Of a DNA stretch of 64,000 nucleotides, positions 49,335 to 57,896 are shown piece after piece (the first letter of the stretch is position 1; each line of letters begins with the position of its first letter). This DNA is from Massilia alkalitolerans DSM 17462 (GTDB lineage Bacteria > Pseudomonadota > Gammaproteobacteria > Burkholderiales > Burkholderiaceae_D). Both the position numbers and the translations under genes were made by a program. A model generated the notes under the pieces. The model worked only from the letters and a program-made list of their open reading frames with translations. It was not told the DNA's origin and ran no database searches. The stretch lies in assembly GCF_000427785.1 (NCBI RefSeq), contig NZ_ATYR01000006.1:172277-236276 (forward strand). The letters run 5' to 3'.

Positions 49335-50820
49335 GATATAGCTCAACCTGCGTTCCTAACGTCTGCTCGGGAACCAGCCCGGCGAACTCTCCGTAGAGGG
49401 AGGTGGCGGTCGCCGTCCTGGTCATGAAGAACTTGCCTATGCCGAGTACGCTTGCTTTGTTGTCGGTGACGGGGCAAGCCAACAGGGGCAGGTTCAGGAC
49501 GCGCCGGCCCCGAGTACTCTTGTTGCTTGTCGCCGGCGCCCTGTAGAACGTCGACCCGCTCTTGTATGAATACGGCGTGGGCGTGGCCGCATCGGACGGA
49601 TAGGGCGTGGCCGTGGAGGGTTTCGGCTTACCGGCATACAGGGTCTCCCACGCCTTGGTGTCGAAGGTCGCATAGCCCCCCGCCGGTTCCGGATCGCCCA
49701 GGTCCTCATACGATTCATACTTCACCGCCTTGGCATACGACCACAGCGGCCCCCAGTGGGCGGCCGTGGTGCCAGTGGGTGCGCTGTCCGGTCCCGCGAT
49801 CGTCCAGCGTCTTTCCGTGGTCTCCAGGCGTTTTGCCGCTTGTCCCTCCGGTTGTACGCTCATCCATGGCGAGCCGCCGTCGTAGGTGTATTCCTTGATG
49901 TTCGCATCGGCCGGCGCCGTACGGGCGTCACACGGGACCCGCGGCGTGGTGCTGTAGGAACCGAAGCGGGAATTCAGATGGTAGTAAAGGCTGGACATCG
50001 GAAAGGAAGACGACACGACCACTTTCCCGCCAGTCAGCCTGGTCATCGCCATCGTCCCTGTGCAAACGAAGGGGGCAAGGGTATCGACATTGGTGATGGG
50101 CGCAGTGCCTGGCAGAGGATTGACCGTAAAGGTCTGTCCAGCGGTCGACCCGGGCCGGTTGAGGTCCAGCAAGTTGTAACTGATGCCGCGCCGAAAACCA
50201 AGTTCCTCGAGTTCGCCGTTGTGATCGCGGCGAGCCTCATCGCGCATGGCGCAGATGCCCAGCGGTGTCACGCTGATCGCCGCGCGTCCCGCGATTGCGC
50301 GGGCGCTGGACGCAGCGATCTCGGAGTCTGCAAACAAATGCAGGAAAGATGCTTTCACCTCGCCGTAGTCGGTGTCGAGGTCGCGCGTGTCCACTTTCAC
50401 GAACAGCAGTGTCCCGGCGTCCGCCTTCGCCTCCGCCGCGCCTCGCCAGGGTCCACCTGGGCCGCTCCCGAACGCGATCGCACGGTCCAGCGGGCCCACT
50501 GTCTTCATGCCGTACTGGAAGCTGGCCTTCCAGTTCGTGAACGACATGACGGTCGTTATCGCATCCAGGGCACGCTGGACCCCCTGTTCGGTGCCGTCGA
50601 GCTGATTCGCGGCCGCCAACGCGGCCGCATCTGCCAGGTTCTGCAGCTCCATCTTGCGGTTGTGGACTCGGGAAATGTCGAGTGCCAGCGCGAAGAAGGC
50701 GATAATAATGACGAGCGCTCCCGCGAACATGATCGCAATTGCTCCGGACTCGCGCACGGTAAGCCGTGGAGTGCGATGCCGCCTCCACACTCCGCGTGCT
50801 GTGCTGTCATCCACCTCCAT
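49321..50820 (-). CDS. TadG-like pilus assembly protein
   Basis: A 499-aa protein. An N-terminal TadE/TadG transmembrane segment (ESGAIAIMFAGALVIIIAFFALALDISRVHNRKMELQNLADAAALAAANQL in segments) is typical of TadG, with the LQNAADAAALA-like helix. The large C-terminal region (residues 70-499) is beta-rich and periplasmic, with paired Cys (FVCTGTM, RVPCDAR, LACPVTD); no von Willebrand A domain with a MIDAS motif is clear. CAGGAGAGACGC precedes the ATG. It is placed between two TadE-like genes, but no tadA, tadB, tadC, rcpA or flp gene is present. Confidence 0.83.
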   Translation of the reverse strand: MEVDDSTARGVWRRHRTPRLTVRESGAIAIMFAGALVIIIAFFALALDISRVHNRKMELQNLADAAALAAANQLDGTEQGVQRALDAITTVMSFTNWKASFQYGMKTVGPLDRAIAFGSGPGGPWRGAAEAKADAGTLLFVKVDTRDLDTDYGEVKASFLHLFADSEIAASSARAIAGRAAISVTPLGICAMRDEARRDHNGELEELGFRRGISYNLLDLNRPGSTAGQTFTVNPLPGTAPITNVDTLAPFVCTGTMAMTRLTGGKVVVSSSFPMSSLYYHLNSRFGSYSTTPRVPCDARTAPADANIKEYTYDGGSPWMSVQPEGQAAKRLETTERRWTIAGPDSAPTGTTAAHWGPLWSYAKAVKYESYEDLGDPEPAGGYATFDTKAWETLYAGKPKPSTATPYPSDAATPTPYSYKSGSTFYRAPATSNKSTRGRRVLNLPLLACPVTDNKASVLGIGKFFMTRTATATSLYGEFAGLVPEQTLGTQVELYHDNN

Positions 50821-50906
50821 GCGTCTCTCCTGGCCTGACGCGATTGCCTGAATATCTAGGCTTGCGACATTTGTGAAAAGTTGATGCGGGTCAATCGCTC
50901 CTGGCG

Positions 50907-51383
50907 CTAGCGCCCTGCGTAAGGGAGCACGACTTTGCTTTTCAAAACGAAGTTGGAATTACCAAGATACAGCGCAATTAATTCTGGAAAGACATCGTTG
51001 CGAAGGCTTACCTCCACGCTGACCCGGACGGTTTCCGGACGAGTGACGTTGCACAGGGCGTCGTCGCAAAACAGCAGAATGGTGATCCCTTCCGCCCACG
51101 GGGCGATGTCCATCAGCTCCTGCTGCGCTATCCATCGGGCGACCGCTGGATAGCGTGGCTCGTTGAATGCTCCGCCACCCGTTCGTATCTCGGCTTGCGT
51201 GGCAGTCGAGAGAAATCGCGCGGCATCGTGCGCAGCCTTCTGCGTTGCGCTGTAAGCCCAGAACAGGCGCGCGAAGAACAGCATCAAGGTGAGAAGCATG
51301 ACGAGAACAGGCAGAATGAATGCCATTTCGACGGCAACACTTCCCGTTTCCGTTTTGCGGAACAGCCGCGGCCACGTTTTCAT
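50907..51383 (-). CDS. TadE-like minor pilin/assembly protein (proximal gene)
   Basis: A 158-aa protein: short N-terminus, then GSVAVEMAFILPVLVMLLTLMLFFARLFWAYSATQKAAHDAARFLS, the TadE transmembrane helix plus amphipathic extension. The periplasmic part has two Cys (LLFCDDALCNV) and C-terminal beta-strands (VRVSVEVSLRNDVFPELIALYLGNSNFVLKSKVVLPY in segments). GGGAAGCG precedes the ATG. It is 87 bases upstream of the TadG-like gene on the same strand. Confidence 0.85.
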   Translation of the reverse strand: MKTWPRLFRKTETGSVAVEMAFILPVLVMLLTLMLFFARLFWAYSATQKAAHDAARFLSTATQAEIRTGGGAFNEPRYPAVARWIAQQELMDIAPWAEGITILLFCDDALCNVTRPETVRVSVEVSLRNDVFPELIALYLGNSNFVLKSKVVLPYAGR

Positions 51384-51469
51384 CGCTTCCCTTTCCAGAG
51401 CCCTTCGCCTGTTTCGATTCTAGACACCGAATTTTTGAGGCAATTGACATAGGACATTGCGCCAACACA

Positions 51470-52078
51470 TCATGACTCCGCTGCAGCAGGCTGGGTCGCA
51501 ACATCGTCACGTCCGGCTTTCGCCCGGCGCTCGGCACGGCGCCGCTTGTCGGTCCTGACCAGCAAGGCGCAGCAGGCACATAACCAGAATACCCAGCAGC
51601 CCAGCGGAAGCAACATGGTGTTGAGGTCCTGGTAAGCCAGCGCGATCGGGAGAAACAAACCGCTCAATGTAAGGGCGCTGCACAGGAGAACGTGGTCGCG
51701 GGCGAACGCCAAGCGTGACCACGGCGCAAGGCACAGGCATGCGGCTAGCAGTCCGAACAGGAGCAGGGCGCCGCTCAGGAACAGCATGCCGAGGAACGCG
51801 CCGAGGACAAACAGGAACAGGGCGGGCAGCAGCGCCCGTGCAAATCCCCTGGACGCAGGGTTTGCTCCACCCGCCTTGCCCGGCGCGCCGGCCGAGGCGC
51901 GCGGCAGCGCAAGGACGGTCAGGATCGATCCGGGCAGCGCATTGAGGGCATGGGCGTACCAGCTTGCTCCCACGATAATGGCCCATGCTTCGAGAAGCGC
52001 CCATCCTGCTAGGGAGAAGACCAGGATGATGAAACAATAGTCGGCTTGTTGCGTTGGCTGCGCGTCGTTCGACACCAT
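51470..52078 (-). CDS. Hypothetical membrane protein upstream of TadE/TadG genes
   Basis: A 202-aa protein with about five transmembrane helices (CFIILVFSLAGWALLEAWAIIV, ALLPALFLFVLGAFLGMLFLSGALLLFGLLAACLCL as a helical pair, VLLCSALTLSGLFLPIALAY, LPLGCWVFWLCACCALLV), and a charged cytoplasmic tail (RTDKRRRAERRAKAGRDD). GAGAGGA precedes ATG 52078. No family recognised. Its stop is 86 bases before the first TadE-like gene, so it may belong to the same transcript and help in membrane assembly, but this is only position-based inference. Confidence 0.7.
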   Translation of the reverse strand: MVSNDAQPTQQADYCFIILVFSLAGWALLEAWAIIVGASWYAHALNALPGSILTVLALPRASAGAPGKAGGANPASRGFARALLPALFLFVLGAFLGMLFLSGALLLFGLLAACLCLAPWSRLAFARDHVLLCSALTLSGLFLPIALAYQDLNTMLLPLGCWVFWLCACCALLVRTDKRRRAERRAKAGRDDVATQPAAAES

Positions 52079-52227
52079 GCATGTCCTCTCGCGGTCGATC
52101 CGGGAACAGGCCAGGCTGCGTCGACCCGGCCGCTGAAGGGTGATTCCTCAAGTCTGGCCCCCGGGAATTCTTTCCGCAAATAAAGCATTCGGAGAGTTGA
52201 GGTGCATCAGCAGGGCACGGGGCCCGC

Positions 52228-54354
52228 TCAGGCGTGGCCGATCCCGGCGCTGCTGTAGGTGCGTTCGAACTCCCAGATCGGTACGGGCCGGCCCAGCAGG
52301 TAGCCCTGCAGCGTTCCACAGCCCCCGCCGACCAGGAAGCTGCGCTGCGCCTCATGCTCGACCCCCTCGGCCACGATGTCGAGCTTGAGCTTGCGCGCCA
52401 GGGCGATGATGGCTTCGACGATCGGTGCGGCATCCGGATCGAGATGCACGTCGTGCACGAAGGAGCGGTCGATCTTCAGGGCGCTCAAGGGGAAGCGCTT
52501 GAGGTAGGCGAGCGAGGAGTAACCGGTGCCGAAATCGTCCAGCGAAAAATGCACGCCCTGCTTGCACAGCGCGCGCATCCGCTCGATGACATCGGCAACG
52601 TTGCGGGCCAGCACGCTTTCGGTCAGTTCCAGGCACAGCTTGTCGGGTGGTGCGCCGGTTTCGAGCAGGGCGCCGGCCACGCGCCCGGTGAAATCGGCAC
52701 TGTGCAGCTGGTGCGCGCTGATGTTGACCGCAAGCTCGAGTTTGCCGAGCGTGCGGTCCGCACGCCAGCGTGCCAGGGCGCGGCAGCTTTCATCGAGCAC
52801 GTACTGGCCCAGCGGCACGATCAGGCCGGAGGATTCCGCCACGCCGATGAAGTCGTCGGGGACGAGCAGCGCGCCGTCGGCGCGGCGCCAGCGCACCAGC
52901 ACCTCGGCGCCGACCAGGCGGCCAGCGCTGGAGAACTGCGGCTGGCAGTACAGCACGAACTCGCGCGCCGACAAGCCTTCGCGCAGGGCGTGCTCGAGCG
53001 CCGCCTGGTGCTCGGCCGAGGCCTGCATGCCGGGGTCAAAAAAGCGCGCCGTATTGCGTCCTTCCGACTTGGCGCGGTACATGGCCAGGTCGGCCTGCTT
53101 GAGGATGGTGTCGAGATCGGTTGCGCCGCCGTCGAACAGCGCGACGCCCATGCTCGGCGTGCTCAGGAACAGCCTGCCGTCCAGGTAATAGGGCTGGACC
53201 AGAGAGCTTTGCAGTTTTTCCACGACATGCTGGGCCTCCGAGACCGCCTCCCGGGATTCCTCCGCCAGGTCTTCCAGCACCAGCACGAATTCGTCCCCGC
53301 CCAGGCGCGCCAGTTGGTCGCAGTGGCGCACCGTGTGGCGCAGGCGTTCCGCCACCTGGCGCAGCAGCATGTCGCCGAAGTCATGGCCCATGGTGTCGTT
53401 GAGCAGCTTGAAGTTGTCCAGGTCGAGGAAGATCACGGCCCCGAAACAGCCCGAGCGCTGGCTGCGCGCCAGCGCCTTGTCCAGCTCCTCGACCAGCAGG
53501 CGCCGGTTCGGCAGGCCGGTGAGGTGGTCGAAATTAGCGAGCTCGTAGATGCGCTGCTCGGCCTGTTTGCGCTCGGTGAGGTCGGTATTGGTGCCGGAGA
53601 CGCGCAGGGCCTGCCCCCTGGCGTCGCGCGTGACGAAACCGCGCGACAGCACCGGCACGTAATGCCCGTCACGATGGCGCAGGCGCCACTCGACGCTATA
53701 GGTTTCGCGGTCCCCCTCCAACAGGTCCTTCCAGAAGCGAAGCAGCTCGGGCCGGTCCTCAGGGTGCATCAGCTCCAGCCACAGGTCCGTATGGCAGCCG
53801 AGTTCGTCGGGCTGGTAGCCGAGCATGGTCCACCAGCGCTGGGAATAATGGATCTCGTCCTCGACGAGATCGTAATCCCAGTACGCATCGGTCGAGCCCA
53901 GCAGGACAAGGCGCAGCCGCTCCTCGGATTTCTGCAGGCTTTGCTCGGCCTCCTTCAGCGCGGTGCAGTCGGTGAAGCACACGACCACCCGGCGCAATAC
54001 GCCCTGCTCGTCGCGTTCCGGATAGGCGTTACAGATCAGCCAGCGTACCGGGTCTGCTTCGGTGTCGCGGATACCGAGCACTTGCTGGGACAGCTGGCGG
54101 CCGGTGCGCAGCACTATGTTGACGGGAAACTGCTTCGCTTGCATGGGGCTGCCGTCGGCACAAAACATTTGCCAGGATTTGCCGTCCGAGCCCGTGCCGC
54201 GCAACTGCGCCAGGCTGCGCCCGATGAGCTCGCAGGCAAGACGGTTGGCGTGCAGGATGCGGCCGTCGACGTCATGCACGACGACGCCCGCCGGCAGATG
54301 TTCGAGCAGGTCGTCGAGCCGGCGCTGAAGATCCGCGGCAGTACTGGAAGTCAT
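52228..54354 (-). CDS. PAS-PAS-GGDEF-EAL cyclic-di-GMP signalling protein
   Basis: A 708-aa protein without transmembrane segments. Two PAS domains (about 5-110, LDDLLEHLPAGVVVHDVDGRILHANRLACELIG; about 130-250, RLVLLGSTDAYWDYDLVEDEIHYSQRWWTMLGY in segments) precede the GGDEF domain (DHLTGLPNRRLL, then LARLGGDEFVLVLED, intact active site). The EAL domain has the first motif as EVL (GAEVLVRWRR), with NISAHQL, LELTESVL, DDFGTGYSSLAYL, KIDRSFV and AEGVEHEAQ all present, so the catalytic Glu and metal ligands are kept. It may make and break c-di-GMP depending on the PAS signals. Start at ATG 54354; ATG 54411 also in frame. Confidence 0.93.
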   Translation of the reverse strand: MTSSTAADLQRRLDDLLEHLPAGVVVHDVDGRILHANRLACELIGRSLAQLRGTGSDGKSWQMFCADGSPMQAKQFPVNIVLRTGRQLSQQVLGIRDTEADPVRWLICNAYPERDEQGVLRRVVVCFTDCTALKEAEQSLQKSEERLRLVLLGSTDAYWDYDLVEDEIHYSQRWWTMLGYQPDELGCHTDLWLELMHPEDRPELLRFWKDLLEGDRETYSVEWRLRHRDGHYVPVLSRGFVTRDARGQALRVSGTNTDLTERKQAEQRIYELANFDHLTGLPNRRLLVEELDKALARSQRSGCFGAVIFLDLDNFKLLNDTMGHDFGDMLLRQVAERLRHTVRHCDQLARLGGDEFVLVLEDLAEESREAVSEAQHVVEKLQSSLVQPYYLDGRLFLSTPSMGVALFDGGATDLDTILKQADLAMYRAKSEGRNTARFFDPGMQASAEHQAALEHALREGLSAREFVLYCQPQFSSAGRLVGAEVLVRWRRADGALLVPDDFIGVAESSGLIVPLGQYVLDESCRALARWRADRTLGKLELAVNISAHQLHSADFTGRVAGALLETGAPPDKLCLELTESVLARNVADVIERMRALCKQGVHFSLDDFGTGYSSLAYLKRFPLSALKIDRSFVHDVHLDPDAAPIVEAIIALARKLKLDIVAEGVEHEAQRSFLVGGGCGTLQGYLLGRPVPIWEFERTYSSAGIGHA

Positions 54355-54445
54355 GATGACAGCTGAACTGGAGTGGTCGTGTTTACGCGCGATGGTAGCA
54401 CGACGCTCCATAACAGGGCAGCACGGACATCCGTGTCCCAGGCCA

Positions 54446-55441
54446 CTATCCGGCCAGTATCCCCTCGATGGCTGCGATGTCCGCCTCCGCCAGTTCCGGC
54501 ATCGAGGCCGCGCGCACCGCCTCGACGACCTGCGAGGGCCTGCTCGCGCCGATCAGCGCCGACGTGACCGCCGGCTGGCGCAGCACCCAGCGCAGCGCCA
54601 GTTGCGCCAGCGACTGTTCGCGCTGCTGCGCGAAGGCATTCAAGGCCCGCGAGATGTTCAGGCGCTCGTCCGTGAGGTGTTCCTTGCGCAGGAAGCCCGC
54701 GCTGCCCGCGGCGCGCGAGTCGCCGGGCAGCCCATCGCCCAGGTAGCGGTCGGTGAGCAGGCCCTGCGCCAGCGGAGAAAAGGCGACCGCGCCGATGCCT
54801 TCCTGCGCCAGCACCGGCAGCAGGTCGGTCTCCACCTGGCGTACGAACATGCTGTAGCGCGACTGGTTGACGATGCAGGCCGTGCCCAGCCGGCGCAGCT
54901 CGGCGGCTGCCAGGCGCGTCTGTTCGCCCGGGTAGTTCGAGATGCCGGCGTAGAGGGCGCGTCCGCTGCGCACGATGTAGTCGAGCGCCGCCATGGTCTC
55001 TTCGATCGGCGTGCTTGGGTCGGGCCGGTGGTGGTAGAAGATGTCGACGTAGTCGAGCCCCATCCGCTTCAAGCTCTGGTCCAGGCTGGCGACCAGGTAC
55101 TTGCGGCTGCCCCAGTCGCCATAGGGTCCGGGCCACATGGTGTAGCCGGCCTTGGTGCTGACCACGATCTCGTCGCGGTAGGGCCGCAGGTCCAGGTCGA
55201 GGATGCGCCCGAAGTTGCTCTCCGCCGAGCCCGGCGGCGGGCCATAGTTGTTGGCCAGGTCGAAGTGGGTGATGCCGAGGTCGAAGGCGCTGCGGACGAT
55301 CTCGCGCTGGCGCGCCAGGTCGTCGCCGCCGCCGAAGTTGTGCCACAGGCCGAGCGAGATGGCTGGCAGGCGCAGGCCGCTGCGGCCGCAGCGGCGATAG
55401 GGGAGCGAGCCGTAGCGCCCGGGAGCGGCTTCCCAGCTCAT
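54446..55441 (-). CDS. Aldo/keto reductase, YghZ-like
   Basis: A 331-aa NADPH-dependent enzyme of the AKR14/YghZ type: GSLPYRRCGRSGLRLPAISLGLWHNFGG at the N-terminus, the catalytic tetrad Asp/Tyr in FDLANNYGPPPGSAE, Lys in VSTKAGYTMWPGPYG, His in DIFYHHRPDPSTPIEETM, and the C-terminal NADPH site ALIGASRPSQV. YghZ reduces L-glyceraldehyde 3-phosphate and methylglyoxal. It overlaps the galK stop (ATGA), so it belongs to the galactose operon, perhaps acting on an aldehyde from sugar breakdown. Its true substrate is unproven. Confidence 0.92.
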   Translation of the reverse strand: MSWEAAPGRYGSLPYRRCGRSGLRLPAISLGLWHNFGGGDDLARQREIVRSAFDLGITHFDLANNYGPPPGSAESNFGRILDLDLRPYRDEIVVSTKAGYTMWPGPYGDWGSRKYLVASLDQSLKRMGLDYVDIFYHHRPDPSTPIEETMAALDYIVRSGRALYAGISNYPGEQTRLAAAELRRLGTACIVNQSRYSMFVRQVETDLLPVLAQEGIGAVAFSPLAQGLLTDRYLGDGLPGDSRAAGSAGFLRKEHLTDERLNISRALNAFAQQREQSLAQLALRWVLRQPAVTSALIGASRPSQVVEAVRAASMPELAEADIAAIEGILAG

Positions 55442-56601
55442 GCCGCGATCGCGCCGGCGCCGGCGGCGGCGCGGCAGACGTAGATCGTCGCGCTGCCGCC
55501 GTTCGGCGCGGTGTAGGCGCATTGCACGGCCTCGCGGGCGGCGTCGACCAGCTCGTGCGGCACCAGCGCCACCACGCAGCCGCCGAAGCCGCCACCGGTC
55601 ATGCGCACACCGCCGGCCGTTCCAATCGCCGACTTGACGATGCCGACCAACTGGTCGATTGCCGGCACGGTGATCTCGAAATCGTCGCGCATCGAGGCGT
55701 GCGAGGCTTCCATCAGTTCGCCCATGCGTACCAGGTCGCCCGTGGCCAGGGCCTGTGCGGCGGCGGCCACACGCGCGTTCTCGGTTACGACGTGGCGCGC
55801 ACGGCGCAGCACGATGGGGTCGAGCTCGGCGGCGCGTGCTTCCAGGGTGGCCAGGTCGAGGTCGCGCAGGGCGGGCAGGCCGAAGTGGCGCGCCGCCTGT
55901 TCGCACTGCTCGCGCCGCGTGTTGTAGGCGCTGTCCACCAGGCCGCGCGCGACATGCGAATTGAAAATCATGATGGCGGCGTTCGCCGGGATCGGCACCG
56001 GACGTACTTCGAGCGAACGGCAGTCGATCATCAGGGCATGGTCCTGCACGCCGCAGGCCGAACTGATCTGGTCCATGTTGCCGCACTTGGTGCCGACGAA
56101 ATCGTTCTCGGCGCGCTGGGCGACCAGGGCCATGTCGACCGGGCTCAAGCCCTCGAAGCCGGGCAGGGTGGCGAACAGCCGGCAAACCGCCACCGACAGC
56201 GAGGCCGACGAGGACAGGCCGGCGCCCTGCGGCACGTCGCCGGCGATGGCCAGGTCCATGCCCTGCATGGGCAGGCCGCGCTCCACCAGATCGCGCACCA
56301 CGCCGCGCACGTAGTTGGCCCACATCGGGGCGTCCAGGCGTTCGATCGGGGCGTCGAGCGAGTAGGCGTCGAGCGCGCCGTCGTAGTCGGCCGCGGCGAC
56401 GCGAATCTGGCGGTCGCCGCGGGGGCGCGCCACGATGACCGTGCGGTAGTCGATGGCGCAGGGCAGCACCAGGCCGTCGTTGTAGTCGGTGTGTTCGCCG
56501 ATCAGGTTGACGCGGCCGGGGGCCTGGACCTGGATCGAGGGGGCCTGGCCGAAGGAGGCCTGGAATACGGTGGCCGCGCGGGCCAGCGGGGTAGCGTTCA
56601 T
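55438..56601 (-). CDS. galK: Galactokinase GalK
   Basis: A 387-aa GHMP-family kinase. PGRVNLIGEHTDYNDGLVLPCAI is the galactokinase signature with the substrate-binding Arg/Glu/Asp; GDVPQGAGLSSSASLSVAV is the ATP phosphate loop; CGNMDQISSACG carries the catalytic Asp; and GGVRMTGGGFGGCVVALVP is motif 3. It phosphorylates galactose to Gal-1-P. It starts 7 bases after galT and overlaps the aldo/keto reductase gene. Confidence 0.97.
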   Translation of the reverse strand: MNATPLARAATVFQASFGQAPSIQVQAPGRVNLIGEHTDYNDGLVLPCAIDYRTVIVARPRGDRQIRVAAADYDGALDAYSLDAPIERLDAPMWANYVRGVVRDLVERGLPMQGMDLAIAGDVPQGAGLSSSASLSVAVCRLFATLPGFEGLSPVDMALVAQRAENDFVGTKCGNMDQISSACGVQDHALMIDCRSLEVRPVPIPANAAIMIFNSHVARGLVDSAYNTRREQCEQAARHFGLPALRDLDLATLEARAAELDPIVLRRARHVVTENARVAAAAQALATGDLVRMGELMEASHASMRDDFEITVPAIDQLVGIVKSAIGTAGGVRMTGGGFGGCVVALVPHELVDAAREAVQCAYTAPNGGSATIYVCRAAAGAGAIAA

Positions 56602-56608
56602 CGTGCTT

Positions 56609-57652
56609 TCAAGTGGACGGGTTGTGGAGGTAATGCACTTCGGACTGGGCGCGCAGCTGGGCGGCCGCCTGTTCCGGCGTGAGGTCGCGCTGGGTCTCGG
56701 CCAGCATCTCGAAGCCGACCATGAACTTGCGCACCGAGGCCGAGCGCAGCAGGGGCGGGTAGAAGTGCGCGTGCAGCTGCCATGGGGTGGCGTCGTCCTC
56801 TGAATACGGCGCGCCGTGCCAGCCCATCGAGTAGGGGAAGGAGGTCTGGAACAGGTTGTCGTAGCGGGTCGTCAGGCGCTTCAGGGCCAGCGCCAGGTCG
56901 GCGCGCTGCTCCCGGGTCAGGTCTTCCAGGCGCTTGACCGGGAAGCGCGGCAGCAGCAGGGTCTCGAAGGGCCAGCTGGCCCAGTACGGCACCACCGCCA
57001 GCCAGTGGGAGGTAGCGACGACCACGCGTTCGCCATCGGCCGCCTCGCGCTCGACGTAGTCGAGCAGCAGCGGCTTGCCCTGTTCGGCGAAATACGCGCG
57101 CTGCTGGCGGTCTTCCGTAGCCGGCAGGTCGGGCAGGAAGCTGGTGGCCCAGATCTGGCCGTGCGGGTGCGGGTTCGAGCAGCCCATCACGGCGCCCTTG
57201 TTCTCGAAGACCTGCACCCAGCGGTGCTGCCGGCCGAGTTCCGCGGACTGCTCGCACCAGGTGTCGACCACGCCTTCGATCGCCGCCAGCTCGAGCAGGG
57301 GCAGCGACTTGCTGTGGTCCGGGGAAAAGCAGATGACGCGGCTGGTGCCGCGCGCGCTCATCGACTGGAACAGAGGATCGTCGCCGGGGGTGGCCTCGGG
57401 CGTATCGGCCATCAGGGCGGCGAAGTCGTTGGTGAACACATAGGTGCCCGTATAGTCGGGATTCTTCTCGCCGTTGACGCGGGTATTGCCGGCGCACAGG
57501 TAGCAGCTGGGGTCGTGCGCGGGCCTGGCTTCGCGGTCGACCGCTTCCTGCTGGCCCTGCCACGGGCGCTTGGCGCGGTGCGGCGAGACCAGCACCCAGT
57601 CGCCCATGAGCGGGTTGTAGCGGCGGTGAGGATGATCGGTGGGATTGAACAT
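56609..57652 (-). CDS. galT: Galactose-1-phosphate uridylyltransferase GalT
   Basis: A 347-aa enzyme of the Leloir pathway. The start ATG 57652 ([34 protein letters not shown] in segments) has GAGG six bases upstream; the frame is open beyond. Zinc-binding Cys residues lie in CYLCAGN, and the catalytic His in [11 protein letters not shown] (HPH motif). It converts Gal-1-P and UDP-glucose into UDP-galactose and Glc-1-P. galE and galM are absent from the window. It leads the operon galT-galK-akr, divergent from two secreted glycosidases. Confidence 0.96.
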   Translation of the reverse strand: MFNPTDHPHRRYNPLMGDWVLVSPHRAKRPWQGQQEAVDREARPAHDPSCYLCAGNTRVNGEKNPDYTGTYVFTNDFAALMADTPEATPGDDPLFQSMSARGTSRVICFSPDHSKSLPLLELAAIEGVVDTWCEQSAELGRQHRWVQVFENKGAVMGCSNPHPHGQIWATSFLPDLPATEDRQQRAYFAEQGKPLLLDYVEREAADGERVVVATSHWLAVVPYWASWPFETLLLPRFPVKRLEDLTREQRADLALALKRLTTRYDNLFQTSFPYSMGWHGAPYSEDDATPWQLHAHFYPPLLRSASVRKFMVGFEMLAETQRDLTPEQAAAQLRAQSEVHYLHNPST

Positions 57653-57763
57653 CGAGGACCTCGTTCGATTCGGGTAATAGAGGAATGCTTGTGCGGCGCG
57701 TTGCCGACAGGATGGCGAAGTGTAATGCGTTTCCCTTTTCAAGAACGCATGCTTGTCAAATTG

Positions 57764-57777
57764 CTCATGTTCATGAG
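57764..57777. promoter_or_regulatory. Palindrome in galT / glycosidase divergent region
   Basis: CTCATG-TT-CATGAG, perfect 6-bp arms, sits centrally in the 244-bp divergent control region, about 110 bases from each start codon. It is a candidate operator for a galactose-responsive repressor that could control both directions; no regulator gene is adjacent. Confidence 0.35.
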
Positions 57778-57832
57778 TGCTTGATGGAAAAACTCAAGGG
57801 CGTGAGTGTTTCGGGCGGCGGGCCGATAGCGC

Positions 57833-57862
57833 TTGCGGTGCGCGCTCCGGCATGCCTAGACT
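57833..57862 (+). promoter_or_regulatory. Promoter candidate for glycosidase operon
   Basis: TTGCGG (57833-57838), an 18-base spacer and TAGACT (57857-57862) give a moderate sigma-70 match 35 bases before the start codon at 57897. Confidence 0.35.
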
Positions 57863-57896
57863 GGCAGCCCGTTCTTGTTGCTCATCGTACATCGCC

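Noticed and set aside
52234..54366. Open frame of 710 codons antisense to the GGDEF-EAL gene
   Set aside because: Low-complexity Gln/Gly/Ala/Arg sequence without domains; the opposite strand encodes clear PAS, GGDEF and EAL motifs.
57653..57763. galT promoter from a TTGACA on the minus strand near 57750
   Set aside because: No acceptable -10 at 15-19 bases; the nearest TACACT is about 29 bases away.
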